A program made the position numbers and the translations under genes. Source: Bacillota bacterium (GTDB lineage: Bacteria > Bacillota > Clostridia > Oscillospirales > Acutalibacteraceae). From it: a stretch of 10,011 bases of DNA. A model generated the notes under the pieces. It was not told the DNA's origin. It did not search any database and saw only the letters and a program-made list of their open reading frames with translations. Position 1 is the stretch's first letter, and the number at the start of each line of letters is the position of its first letter. This document shows, piece after piece, positions 1 through 5,288 of this stretch. The stretch is taken from NCBI GenBank assembly GCA_023417635.1, contig JAEZFF010000058.1, positions 1 through 10,011 of the forward strand, read 5' to 3'.

Positions 1-25
1 GTAGGCAAATGCTGGTTCTTTTCGC

Positions 26-53
26 CCAGCCTTTTCTTCTAAGAAAAGGCTGG
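26..53 (-). other. Intergenic hairpin just after spoVAD
   Basis: A perfect inverted repeat (CAGCCTTTTC 27-36 with GAAAAGGCTG 43-52, plus one more C-G pair, loop of six) begins five bases beyond the spoVAD stop codon. On the minus strand it is not followed by a T-tract, so it does not look like an ordinary intrinsic terminator. It could be an RNA-stabilising or attenuating hairpin between spoVAD and the next gene of the operon, which lies outside the window. The structure is seen directly; the role is inferred. Confidence 0.5.
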
Positions 54-57
54 CTGG

Positions 58-1077
58 CTAACTTTTCAGGTAGACCAAATGCGCCACGCCGGGGATGCTT
101 TCGCCTTGCTGGGAAGAGGTAGGCGACATGAGCGCACCGGTGCCGAGAAACAGCACTTTGTGCAGCTGCCCGGCATTCATCTGCTGCAGGATAGCAGAGC
201 AGAGAATTGCCGCACTGCACCCGCACCCGGAGCCACCCGCATGAACATCCTGCTTTTCACGGTTATAGATCATCATACCGCAGTCGTTGTGAACCGGGCG
301 GATGTCCCTCCCCTCGCGCTGCATTAATTCATCCAGCAGTTGGCTGCCCACAAAGCCAAGGTCGCCGGTTAGAATTAGGTCGTAGTCTTTTGGGTTTGTG
401 CCGGTGTCGTTAAAATAATCCAGTAAAGTTGCAGCGGCAGCCGGAGCCATAGCAGCCCCCATATTGGCGGCATCCTTAATGCCAAAATCTGCAATACGGC
501 CGAACGTGACCGCCTGCAGCCCCACACAGGCCGCCGGGTATTGGTCCCGCGCACCGATAATCACAGCCCCGGAAGCCGTTGCCGTCCACTGCGCCGTCGG
601 TGTGCGCTGCCCGCCGTACTCCAGTGGGAAGCGGAACTGGCGTTCCGCCGAGCAGAAATGTGAGGATGTAACAGCCGCTGTGCGCACTGCCGCACCAGCT
701 TCTACAAAAAGAGAAGCAATGCCGAGCGTCTGTGCCATGGTGGAGCAGGCGCCATACTGCCCGAGAAATGGGATGTCAAGACTGCGCAGGCCAAATGTTG
801 AGGAGATGCACTGATTCAGCAGGTCACCGGCAAAAATGCAGTCGATGTCGCTGCTTTTCAGGTTTGCTTTTTTCAGCGCCAGGTGGACGGCCTCGTTTTG
901 CAGCTGGCTTTCTGCTTTTTCCCAGCTTGCTTTTCCGAGGGTTGTGTCGGCGTGGCACTGGTCATAATACTGGCCGAACGGTCCTTCGCTTTCTTTTTTC
1001 CCAACTACTGAGGCGAAGCCGAGTACGGCCGGGTTAGACTGAAGCTGTATAGTGTATTTGCCAACTCTTGTGGGCAT
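58..1077 (-). CDS. spoVAD: Stage V sporulation protein AD (SpoVAD)
   Basis: SpoVAD is part of the forespore inner-membrane SpoVA machinery that moves calcium-dipicolinic acid into the spore and releases it at germination. In Bacillus it is the soluble, DPA-binding subunit with a thiolase/beta-ketoacyl-synthase fold. The 339-residue product has the usual family length. It carries the recognisable segments GDLLNQ (84-89), YGACSTMAQTLG (about 108-119, Cys111 at the position equivalent to the thiolase nucleophile) and a Gly/Cys-rich stretch near residues 280-290 (GGSGCGCSA). There are no transmembrane segments, as expected. The start is set by a strong AAAGGGGGG Shine-Dalgarno about six bases upstream of the ATG. 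The gene follows spoVAC by 18 bases on the same strand, so they are co-transcribed. The expected third gene, spoVAE, would lie left of the window. Confidence 0.95.
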   Translation of the reverse strand: MPTRVGKYTIQLQSNPAVLGFASVVGKKESEGPFGQYYDQCHADTTLGKASWEKAESQLQNEAVHLALKKANLKSSDIDCIFAGDLLNQCISSTFGLRSLDIPFLGQYGACSTMAQTLGIASLFVEAGAAVRTAAVTSSHFCSAERQFRFPLEYGGQRTPTAQWTATASGAVIIGARDQYPAACVGLQAVTFGRIADFGIKDAANMGAAMAPAAAATLLDYFNDTGTNPKDYDLILTGDLGFVGSQLLDELMQREGRDIRPVHNDCGMMIYNREKQDVHAGGSGCGCSAAILCSAILQQMNAGQLHKVLFLGTGALMSPTSSQQGESIPGVAHLVYLKS

Positions 1078-1095
1078 AGCTTTCCCCCCTTTCTT

Positions 1096-1539
1096 TTAAT
1101 ACAAATGGAAGAACCATAGAATCAGGCCATAAAGAATTGACGCTGCGGTTCCGTAAACAAGCACCGGCCCTGCAATGATAAACATCTTTGCACCGATACC
1201 AAGAATAAGCCCTTCACTTTTAAATTCCATGGCTGGGGCAACAACGGAATTCGCAAAACCGGTAATAGGTACAAGAGTGCCGGCACCTCCATACTTTGCA
1301 ATGTTGTCGTAAACGCGCAGGGCGGTCAGCAGTGCGCTTAGGCCGATGAGCGTGATGGAAACGAAAGTGGCTGCGGTCTTTTCGTCCATCCCGAGATATT
1401 TGTAGAAATTCATGATGAGCTGGCCCAGGGTGCAGATGCCGCCGCCAAAGACAAACGCCAGCAGCATATCTTTGCCATAGGTGGAGTTTGGTGAGTCTTT
1501 TTTCACCATTTTCTGGTACTCATTTTTCGTAACAGTCAA
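1096..1539 (-). CDS. spoVAC: Stage V sporulation protein AC (SpoVAC)
   Basis: This is a small integral membrane subunit of the SpoVA DPA channel; in Bacillus, SpoVAC behaves as a mechanosensitive channel. The 147 residues match the usual length. Hydrophobic segments lie at about 26-46, 56-76 and 111-145, with the conserved YGGAGTLVPITGFANSVVAP segment at about 83-102, typical of SpoVAC/SpoVAE. The start is TTG at 1539, chosen because the minus strand has GAAAGGAAG about ten bases before it. The next in-frame ATG (residue 11) has no comparable ribosome site and would remove the conserved polar N-terminus. It precedes spoVAD with an 18-base gap, the order normal for clostridial spoVA operons. 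Forespore sigma-G control is known for the family; a matching promoter candidate lies just upstream. Confidence 0.94.
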   Translation of the reverse strand: MTVTKNEYQKMVKKDSPNSTYGKDMLLAFVFGGGICTLGQLIMNFYKYLGMDEKTAATFVSITLIGLSALLTALRVYDNIAKYGGAGTLVPITGFANSVVAPAMEFKSEGLILGIGAKMFIIAGPVLVYGTAASILYGLILWFFHLY

Positions 1540-1574
1540 AGTAATCTCTTCCTTTCGGAAATAACTTTAACTAT

Positions 1575-1604
1575 TATTCTTTCAGAGTAATGCCCGAAAT
1601 ATTC
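1575..1604 (-). promoter_or_regulatory. Candidate sigma-F/sigma-G promoter of spoVAC-spoVAD
   Basis: On the minus strand GAATA (1604-1600) fits the forespore -35 consensus GHATR. After 15 bases comes TGAAAGAATA (1584-1575), which fits the -10 pattern GGNNANAHTR at all but one fixed position. It sits about 35 bases upstream of the TTG start of spoVAC. Forespore sigma control of spoVA operons is established in Bacillus. The motif assignment was made by eye and the motif is short, so confidence is moderate. Confidence 0.45.
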
Positions 1605-1695
1605 CCGGCGATTCTTTAGTGGGGATAATCAATATGAAAATTTTGTGGAGTAATCCTCCTATATTAGAACAAAAATATTAGAATCTTCAAAAATA

Positions 1696-1723
1696 TTGCA
1701 AAAAAAGTAATTTATGTTATTAT
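1696..1723 (+). promoter_or_regulatory. Candidate sigma-A promoter toward the L,D-transpeptidase gene
   Basis: TTGCAA (1696-1701), a 16-base spacer and TATTAT (1718-1723) resemble a vegetative promoter (4/6 and 5/6 matches) in otherwise AT-rich DNA. Transcription would start near 1730 and give a leader of about 210 bases before the L,D-transpeptidase start, running through the frameshifted remnant at 1714-1916. A second copy of the direct repeat CAAAAATATT (1688-1697) touches the -35 element. Confidence 0.4.
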
Positions 1724-1916
1724 TAAATTTGGGGGAGTTTGCGCGTGACTGCAATCGAGAACAAACTGATTCTAGAGTAACAGGCCACAGCGAGGAAGAC
1801 ATGAATGCTTTATGTGACACCGTACACGAGATGGATGCAGGCGAACTTCAGCCCGTGCGCTGACGGTGACGAATGATAACGGAATGCTGAGCGAATCCTA
1901 TTACCTGCAATTCTAA
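1714..1916 (+). pseudogene. Small frameshifted ORF remnant, family not recognised
   Basis: From ATG 1714 an open frame runs to TGA 1861-1863 (49 codons). Its second half reads like real protein (HSEEDMNALCDTVHEMDAGE). Just before that stop, the -1 frame continues in the same style (LTVTNDNGMLSESYYLQF) and ends at TAA 1914-1916. Adding one base around 1855-1859 would join both into one polypeptide of about 68 residues. The higher GC of this stretch against its AT-rich flanks supports former coding sequence. No good Shine-Dalgarno is visible, and the ATG overlaps the -10 of a candidate promoter, so the true start is unknown. I do not recognise the family. It lies 24 bases before the L,D-transpeptidase start. 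Alternatives are a structured leader RNA, a sequencing error in a live small gene, or chance. Confidence 0.4.
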
Positions 1917-1940
1917 TTTGAAAGGAACCTATAAAACACT

Positions 1941-2756
1941 ATGGAAAATCGTCGAAGACGCGGAAAACGCAGAACGCGAAAAATAAATTTTGTATTGATT
2001 CTGGCATTATTTGCACTTGCTGCAGGTACGATTGCCTTTTTGAACAGCCGTCAGGCAAAGCCGGAACAGAAGATCCCAAAACAGCCGGCTGCTGCCAAAA
2101 ATCTGCAAGCTGGGACAAGTTCGAGTGCCAAAAATCCTGCTGCAGCTTCTACTGCGGTCACTTCGGAACGGCTGAATATCCGCACCGGAGTTGGAACACA
2201 AAACGGCACGGTCTGTTCCGTACCGGCCAATACGCAGCTGAAGCTGACAGGGCAGGCTAACCCAGACAGCACTTGGGTTCAGGTGGAAACGCCGGATGGC
2301 AAAACAGGCTGGTGCTGCCGGGCGTTTCTGGATGTCGACGCCGTTGATGCCATGGCTGTTCAAGTGCCCGTAGGGGTAGCCGCACCGCTGAGCATCCATG
2401 TTTCACTTGCCCAGCAAAAAGTCATTGTGCTTGACGCGAACGACAAGGCAGTTAAGACTTTTACCTGCTCTTCCGGGGAAAGCGGCTATGAAACGCCAAC
2501 GGGAGCATATACTATTGGGGGCAGGGGGAAATCTTTTTATAACGAGAGTTTACAGGAAGGCGCGTATTATTGGACGCGCTTTTATGGGGATTACCTGTTC
2601 CACAGCATACCGATTGACGAGCACTACCAAATTAAGCCGGAAGAAGCGACGAAACTTGGCAAAACTGCTTCTCATGGTTGTATCCGCCTGGCGCTGAAGG
2701 ACGCAAAATGGATTTATGAGCATATCCCGGATAACACAAGGGTTGTCATCCAATAA
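1941..2756 (+). CDS. Membrane-anchored SH3b and YkuD L,D-transpeptidase
   Basis: It is predicted to form or remodel 3-3 peptidoglycan crosslinks, or to act as a wall-anchored transpeptidase, outside the membrane. The 271-residue product begins with a strongly basic cytoplasmic tail (residues 2-14), one hydrophobic anchor (about 16-34) and an Ala/Pro/Lys-rich linker (35-72). A bacterial SH3 domain follows (about 73-132, with the SERLNIRTGVG signature at 75-85 and WVQVETPDGKTGWC at 112-125). The YkuD domain spans about 149-271. Catalytic-site residues are His221 and the SHGCIRL motif (244-250) with nucleophile Cys247. The ATG at 1941 follows AAAGGAA at 1921-1927; the 13-base spacing is long, so translation may be modest. 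It is monocistronic, closed by a hairpin terminator. Its physiological role (vegetative or spore cortex) cannot be read from the sequence. Confidence 0.93.
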   Translation: MENRRRRGKRRTRKINFVLILALFALAAGTIAFLNSRQAKPEQKIPKQPAAAKNLQAGTSSSAKNPAAASTAVTSERLNIRTGVGTQNGTVCSVPANTQLKLTGQANPDSTWVQVETPDGKTGWCCRAFLDVDAVDAMAVQVPVGVAAPLSIHVSLAQQKVIVLDANDKAVKTFTCSSGESGYETPTGAYTIGGRGKSFYNESLQEGAYYWTRFYGDYLFHSIPIDEHYQIKPEEATKLGKTASHGCIRLALKDAKWIYEHIPDNTRVVIQ

Positions 2757-2776
2757 CATGGTTTCCGCTGGAAGAC

Positions 2777-2816
2777 AAAAAATCAGGAGCCCTTTTTGGG
2801 ACTCCTGATTTTTGTT
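2777..2816. terminator. Bidirectional terminator between the L,D-transpeptidase gene and queT
   Basis: AAAAATCAGGAG (2778-2789) pairs with CTCCTGATTTTT (2802-2813). The stem is extended by CCC/GGG across a single bulged A, with a TTTTT loop. The plus strand ends in a T-run and the minus strand also ends in a T-run (A2777-2782), so one hairpin can stop both the converging transpeptidase and queT transcripts. Confidence 0.85.
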
Positions 2817-2830
2817 TAGATTGGGGTGAA

Positions 2831-2873
2831 AAGCCGAGCGCCGCGCAGCATCAAAAAATCCGGCGCCGGGCTT
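2831..2873 (-). other. GC-rich inverted repeat downstream of queT
   Basis: AAGCC..GCGCCG (2831-2843) pairs with CGGCGCC.GGCTT (2861-2873), with a two-base internal mismatch and a loop of 17 bases. It begins eight bases past the queT stop. The minus strand lacks a T-tract after it, so it is more likely a 3'-end stabilising hairpin ahead of the true terminator at 2777-2816 than a terminator itself. Confidence 0.4.
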
Positions 2874-2881
2874 CCAGCTTC

Positions 2882-3415
2882 TTACTGCAGAAGGGCTTTT
2901 AATTTTTTGTTTCTTTCAATCAGTATGGCAAGCGGCAGGCCGAGCGCGTAGCAGATAACGAGTTCGCCAAGGCCGACGGATGCCGCATTTGCTCCGAATA
3001 CGGTGAGGCTGAAAGAAGCAGGGCTGAATTTCCCACCGGCAACGATGGTGATTTCAAACCCTACAATCAGCGCGTTCAGCAGCACAGGCGGAAGCGGTGC
3101 AAGCACGGGAACGTTATGCACCCGCACATTCCGCGCAGCGCGTGTCAGCACTGCCGCCAGGAAGGTTGCCAGCGTACCGAAAACCATGTCGTATACGCCG
3201 TAGCCGCTCAGAATATTTGAGAGCAGGCACCCAAGCGTAAGGCCGGGGACGGCGGCTGAAGTGAAAATTGGAAGAATGGTGAGTGCTTCCGAAAAACGGA
3301 ACTGCACTGGTCCATAGGCCAGGTTTGCCATGGCTGCAAGGTAGGTCAGCACCGTGTAGGCCGCGGCAATAAGTGCGCCTTTTGCAAGATAAAGAGTATG
3401 CTTGGACTGATTCAT
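2882..3415 (-). CDS. queT: QueT-family queuosine-precursor transporter
   Basis: QueT proteins (COG4708) are predicted membrane S-components of an ECF-type vitamin transporter that import a queuosine precursor such as preQ1. The precursor is used for modification of the wobble base in tRNAs with GUN anticodons. The 177-residue product is of normal length and strongly hydrophobic, with about five to six membrane segments. It carries family-typical stretches: ANLAYGPVQFRFSEALTILP (about 30-49) and LGCLLSNILSGYGVYDMVFG (about 61-80). The ATG at 3415 is preceded by GGGGGG nine bases upstream, and that ribosome site is the tail of a preQ1-I aptamer, which strongly supports the assignment. The gene is alone; energising ECF subunits and queuosine biosynthesis genes are not in the window. 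Confidence 0.93.
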   Translation of the reverse strand: MNQSKHTLYLAKGALIAAAYTVLTYLAAMANLAYGPVQFRFSEALTILPIFTSAAVPGLTLGCLLSNILSGYGVYDMVFGTLATFLAAVLTRAARNVRVHNVPVLAPLPPVLLNALIVGFEITIVAGGKFSPASFSLTVFGANAASVGLGELVICYALGLPLAILIERNKKLKALLQ

Positions 3416-3424
3416 CAGGTAATT

Positions 3425-3466
3425 CCCCCCGTAGTTTTGTTTTAGGTCAGGATGTTGCGACTGACC
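3425..3466 (-). promoter_or_regulatory. PreQ1 class I riboswitch controlling queT
   Basis: On the minus strand a six-pair stem (GGTCAG 3466-3461 with CTGACC 3450-3445) closes a ten-base loop, TCGCAACATC. An A-rich tail TAAAACAAAACTACGGGGGG (3444-3425) follows. This is the layout of preQ1-I aptamers: a short P1 stem, a loop ending in C, then an AACAAAAC-type tail that pairs back into the loop. From memory it closely resembles the Thermoanaerobacter tengcongensis aptamer, which shares the TCGCA loop start and the AACAAAAC tail running into the G-rich ribosome site. Because the tail contains the queT Shine-Dalgarno, ligand binding should block translation. The motif is seen directly; the ligand and mechanism follow from the known class. 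Confidence 0.87.
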
Positions 3467-3483
3467 GCGCGTGGGAACGCTTT

Positions 3484-3512
3484 TTTATAGAATCGACCGT
3501 TTTCCGCAAAAA
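3484..3512 (-). promoter_or_regulatory. Candidate promoter of the queT unit
   Basis: TATAAA (3489-3484) is a good -10 element. With a 17-base spacer the -35 would be TTTTTG (3512-3507), a poor match that overlaps the T-tract of the upstream terminator. Transcription would begin near 3477, about eleven bases before the preQ1 aptamer. The position between terminator and aptamer makes sense; the -35 is weak. Confidence 0.35.
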
Positions 3513-3552
3513 AAGCGCCCCCGCGCGTCTTCTATCTTAACGCGCAGAGGCG
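3508..3552 (-). terminator. Terminator of the CNNM/CBS gene
   Basis: On the minus strand CGCCTCTGCGCGT (3552-3540) pairs along 13 positions, including G-T pairs, with ACGCGCGGGGGCG (3528-3516). The loop has 11 bases, and the stem is followed one base later by seven T (complement of 3514-3508). It starts 22 bases after the CNNM/CBS stop codon and isolates that gene from queT. Confidence 0.88.
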
Positions 3553-3574
3553 AAAAAATCAAATGGAAAGGGCT

Positions 3575-5011
3575 TCAGGCCCCTTTCGGAGGCTGCTCTC
3601 CACGGTCTTCCGCGGAATCCGGTTTCGTTGGATGCACTGGGGAAAGGGGTTCTTTTTCTATCGTAATACGCGCGATGCGGCGGTCGTCCATTTTGTCCAC
3701 AGTAAGCGTCAAATTTTTGACTTTCACATGCGGATGCTCGTTTTGCTTTGGAATACGTCCCAGCTGCTCCATCATCAGGCCCGCGATGGTATCATAGTCA
3801 CCCTCCGGAAGCTCTACGCCTGTCAGGTCAGAGATTTCTTCCACCGGCGTTGTGCCGTCTACACTGTAGCGGTTGTCGCTCTCGCGGAAAATCTCTTCCT
3901 CTTCGGTGTCGTATTCGTCCTGCATATTGCCCACAATGGATTCCAGCAGGTCTTCCATGGTGACAATGCCTTCCGTGCCGCCATACTCATCGACCACAAC
4001 GGCTATCTGAAGCTTGTGCGCCGTCATCTCGGAGAAGAGGTCGGCGCAGAGTTTTGTTTCCGGCACAAAATAGGCGGGGCGCATTAAATCCGTCAGTTTG
4101 ACGGCTGAATCGACAGGTACCCCGATGTATTTCAGCAGGTCCTTTACATAGATAATGCCAAGCACATTGTCAAGGTCATCGTGAAAAATGGGGATGCGCG
4201 AAAAACCGCGTTTCCGGGAAAGCGCAACCACATCCTGTACGGTGGACGTGTCTTCTACTGCCTCAACCTCAGTGCGGTGCGTCATAATTTCACTTACAGT
4301 GCTGTCGCTGAAATCAAAAATATTGGAAATCATGTCTTTTGCGTCTTCGTCCAGCACGCCCTTTTCTTCACCGGCATCCACCATCATGAGGATTTCTTCT
4401 TCCGTAACGGTCTCTTCCGTATCTTTCGGATCAATGCCAAGCAGGCGCAGAACGCCGTTCGTGGAAGCAGTAAGAAGCGAAACAATGGGGTGGAAGACCG
4501 CTGCAATTCCCGTTAAAGCACCGACAAAGCGGAACGAAAGTTCTTCCGCACGATTCATGGCAATCTTTTTCGGGACCAGTTCGCCGAAAACGAGGGAGAA
4601 ATAGGAAAGAATCAGCGTGATCAAAAACGTGGCAATTCCCTCTACTGTCCTTTCGGAAAACGGCAGGAATGAAAGTGCAGAAGTCAACCCTTGGGAAAAG
4701 CTTTGAGCAGCGGCAGCGGAAGAAAGAAACCCGGCCAGTGTTACACCAATCTGTATGGTGGAAAAAAACCGGCTTGAGTTTGAAGTAAGTTTCAGCAGTT
4801 TTTGGGCTTTTTTGTCGCCGCTTTCCGCCATCTTTTCAACTTTTACGTCCTTTAAGGTAACAATGGCAATTTCCATTGCAGAAAAGAACGCGTTAATTAA
4901 GGTGAGAAGAATCAAAAGCAGGACTGCGCCCCAGGTGCTTCCGGGCGTCGGCATGGCTGCTTGTGCCAGCAGTGCGGCAGGAATTGTGGAACCGTCAGGT
5001 TCGGGAGGCAT
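3575..5011 (-). CDS. CNNM/CBS/CorC_HlyC family membrane protein (hemolysin-like)
   Basis: Members of this family (TlyC/CorC/YhdP type) are membrane proteins linked to magnesium or other cation efflux and homeostasis; the old name hemolysin reflects early annotation. The 478-residue product has a CNNM/DUF21 membrane domain (about 27-200) with helices near 27-52, 84-107, 124-145 and 160-183 and the motif GELVPKK (143-149). A CBS pair follows (about 237-365, with SRIPIFHDDLDNVLG at 271-285 and VVDEYGGTEGIVTMEDLLE at 339-357). The C-terminal CorC_HlyC domain covers about 380-452, and a hydrophilic tail rich in Pro, Glu and Lys ends the protein. ATG 5011 is supported by AAAGGGG about nine bases upstream. 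It has its own consensus-like promoter and its own terminator, so it is monocistronic. The transported substrate cannot be told from sequence. Confidence 0.95.
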   Translation of the reverse strand: MPPEPDGSTIPAALLAQAAMPTPGSTWGAVLLLILLTLINAFFSAMEIAIVTLKDVKVEKMAESGDKKAQKLLKLTSNSSRFFSTIQIGVTLAGFLSSAAAAQSFSQGLTSALSFLPFSERTVEGIATFLITLILSYFSLVFGELVPKKIAMNRAEELSFRFVGALTGIAAVFHPIVSLLTASTNGVLRLLGIDPKDTEETVTEEEILMMVDAGEEKGVLDEDAKDMISNIFDFSDSTVSEIMTHRTEVEAVEDTSTVQDVVALSRKRGFSRIPIFHDDLDNVLGIIYVKDLLKYIGVPVDSAVKLTDLMRPAYFVPETKLCADLFSEMTAHKLQIAVVVDEYGGTEGIVTMEDLLESIVGNMQDEYDTEEEEIFRESDNRYSVDGTTPVEEISDLTGVELPEGDYDTIAGLMMEQLGRIPKQNEHPHVKVKNLTLTVDKMDDRRIARITIEKEPLSPVHPTKPDSAEDRGEQPPKGA

Positions 5012-5041
5012 AATGTTTCCCCTTTCAAAAAGTACGGATTT

Positions 5042-5061
5042 TTTGCAAACATTTGCAAACA
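5042..5061. repeat. Tandem 10-base repeat TTTGCAAACA x2
   Basis: Two perfect adjacent copies of TTTGCAAACA occupy 5042-5051 and 5052-5061. They lie in the 5' leader of the CNNM/CBS gene, after its predicted transcription start. Each copy contains the palindrome TTTGCAAA and shares TTTGCA with the 12-base palindrome at 5142-5153. A regulator binding site is possible but not shown. Confidence 0.6.
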
Positions 5062-5093
5062 GATGCTTAGGGTTCTCACTCTAAACAGCATCT
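5061..5093 (-). other. Leader hairpin of the CNNM/CBS transcript
   Basis: On the minus strand AGATGCT (5093-5087) pairs perfectly with AGCATCT (5067-5061) around a 19-base loop. It lies within a few bases of the predicted transcription start near 5095. There is no T-tract after it. It may protect the 5' end of the mRNA or be part of a regulatory leader of about 84 bases. No known riboswitch class was recognised. Confidence 0.4.
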
Positions 5094-5101
5094 TTTTATA
5101 C

Positions 5102-5130
5102 ATCATATAGTTTTCGGGCATTCCTGTCAA
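5102..5130 (-). promoter_or_regulatory. Sigma-A promoter of the CNNM/CBS gene
   Basis: The minus strand shows TTGACA (5130-5125), a 17-base spacer and TATGAT (5107-5102): a perfect -35 and a 5/6 -10 at ideal spacing. Transcription should start near 5095, giving a leader of about 84 bases before ATG 5011. Confidence 0.8.
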
Positions 5131-5141
5131 ATCGAAAATAT

Positions 5142-5153
5142 TTTGCATGCAAA
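5142..5153. promoter_or_regulatory. 12-base palindrome TTTGCATGCAAA
   Basis: A perfect palindrome lies between the two divergent promoters, eleven bases upstream of the CNNM/CBS -35 and 43 bases before the candidate PFOR -35. It shares the TTTGCA half with the tandem repeats at 5042-5061. Its form suggests an operator for a dimeric regulator. This is inference only. Confidence 0.4.
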
Positions 5154-5195
5154 TATACTGTAAAAAGCATTCACAGTAAATTTACCGGTTTTAAC

Positions 5196-5224
5196 TTTAC
5201 ATCATCCATAAAAAATGATAGTAT
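5196..5224 (+). promoter_or_regulatory. Candidate promoter of the PFOR gene
   Basis: TTTACA (5196-5201, 5/6 match), a 17-base spacer and TAGTAT (5219-5224, 4/6 match) give a plausible sigma-A promoter. Transcription would start near 5231, with a leader of about 58 bases before ATG 5289. Other AT-rich hexamers nearby make the choice uncertain. Confidence 0.4.
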
Positions 5225-5288
5225 TTAGACAAACGCGTAAAACACGTCTGCATAGCTTTAACTTATATCATAAGGAGGAAAATATTTC

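Noticed and set aside
464..814. Plus-strand open frame opposite spoVAD
   Set aside because: Composition fits an antisense shadow; spoVAD on the other strand is recognisable over its full length.
1731..1916. Possible c-di-AMP (ydaO) riboswitch before a cell-wall gene
   Set aside because: The conserved ydaO blocks I remember are absent, and the stretch reads better as a frameshifted coding remnant.
4188..4604. Open frames on the plus strand opposite the CNNM/CBS gene
   Set aside because: Ser-rich low-complexity translations with no ribosome site, fully antisense to a well-supported gene.
5111..5230. Rex or Fur operator upstream of PFOR
   Set aside because: No stretch matches TTGT(T/G)AA-N4-TTAACAA or a Fur box well enough; only short AT-rich palindromes are present.
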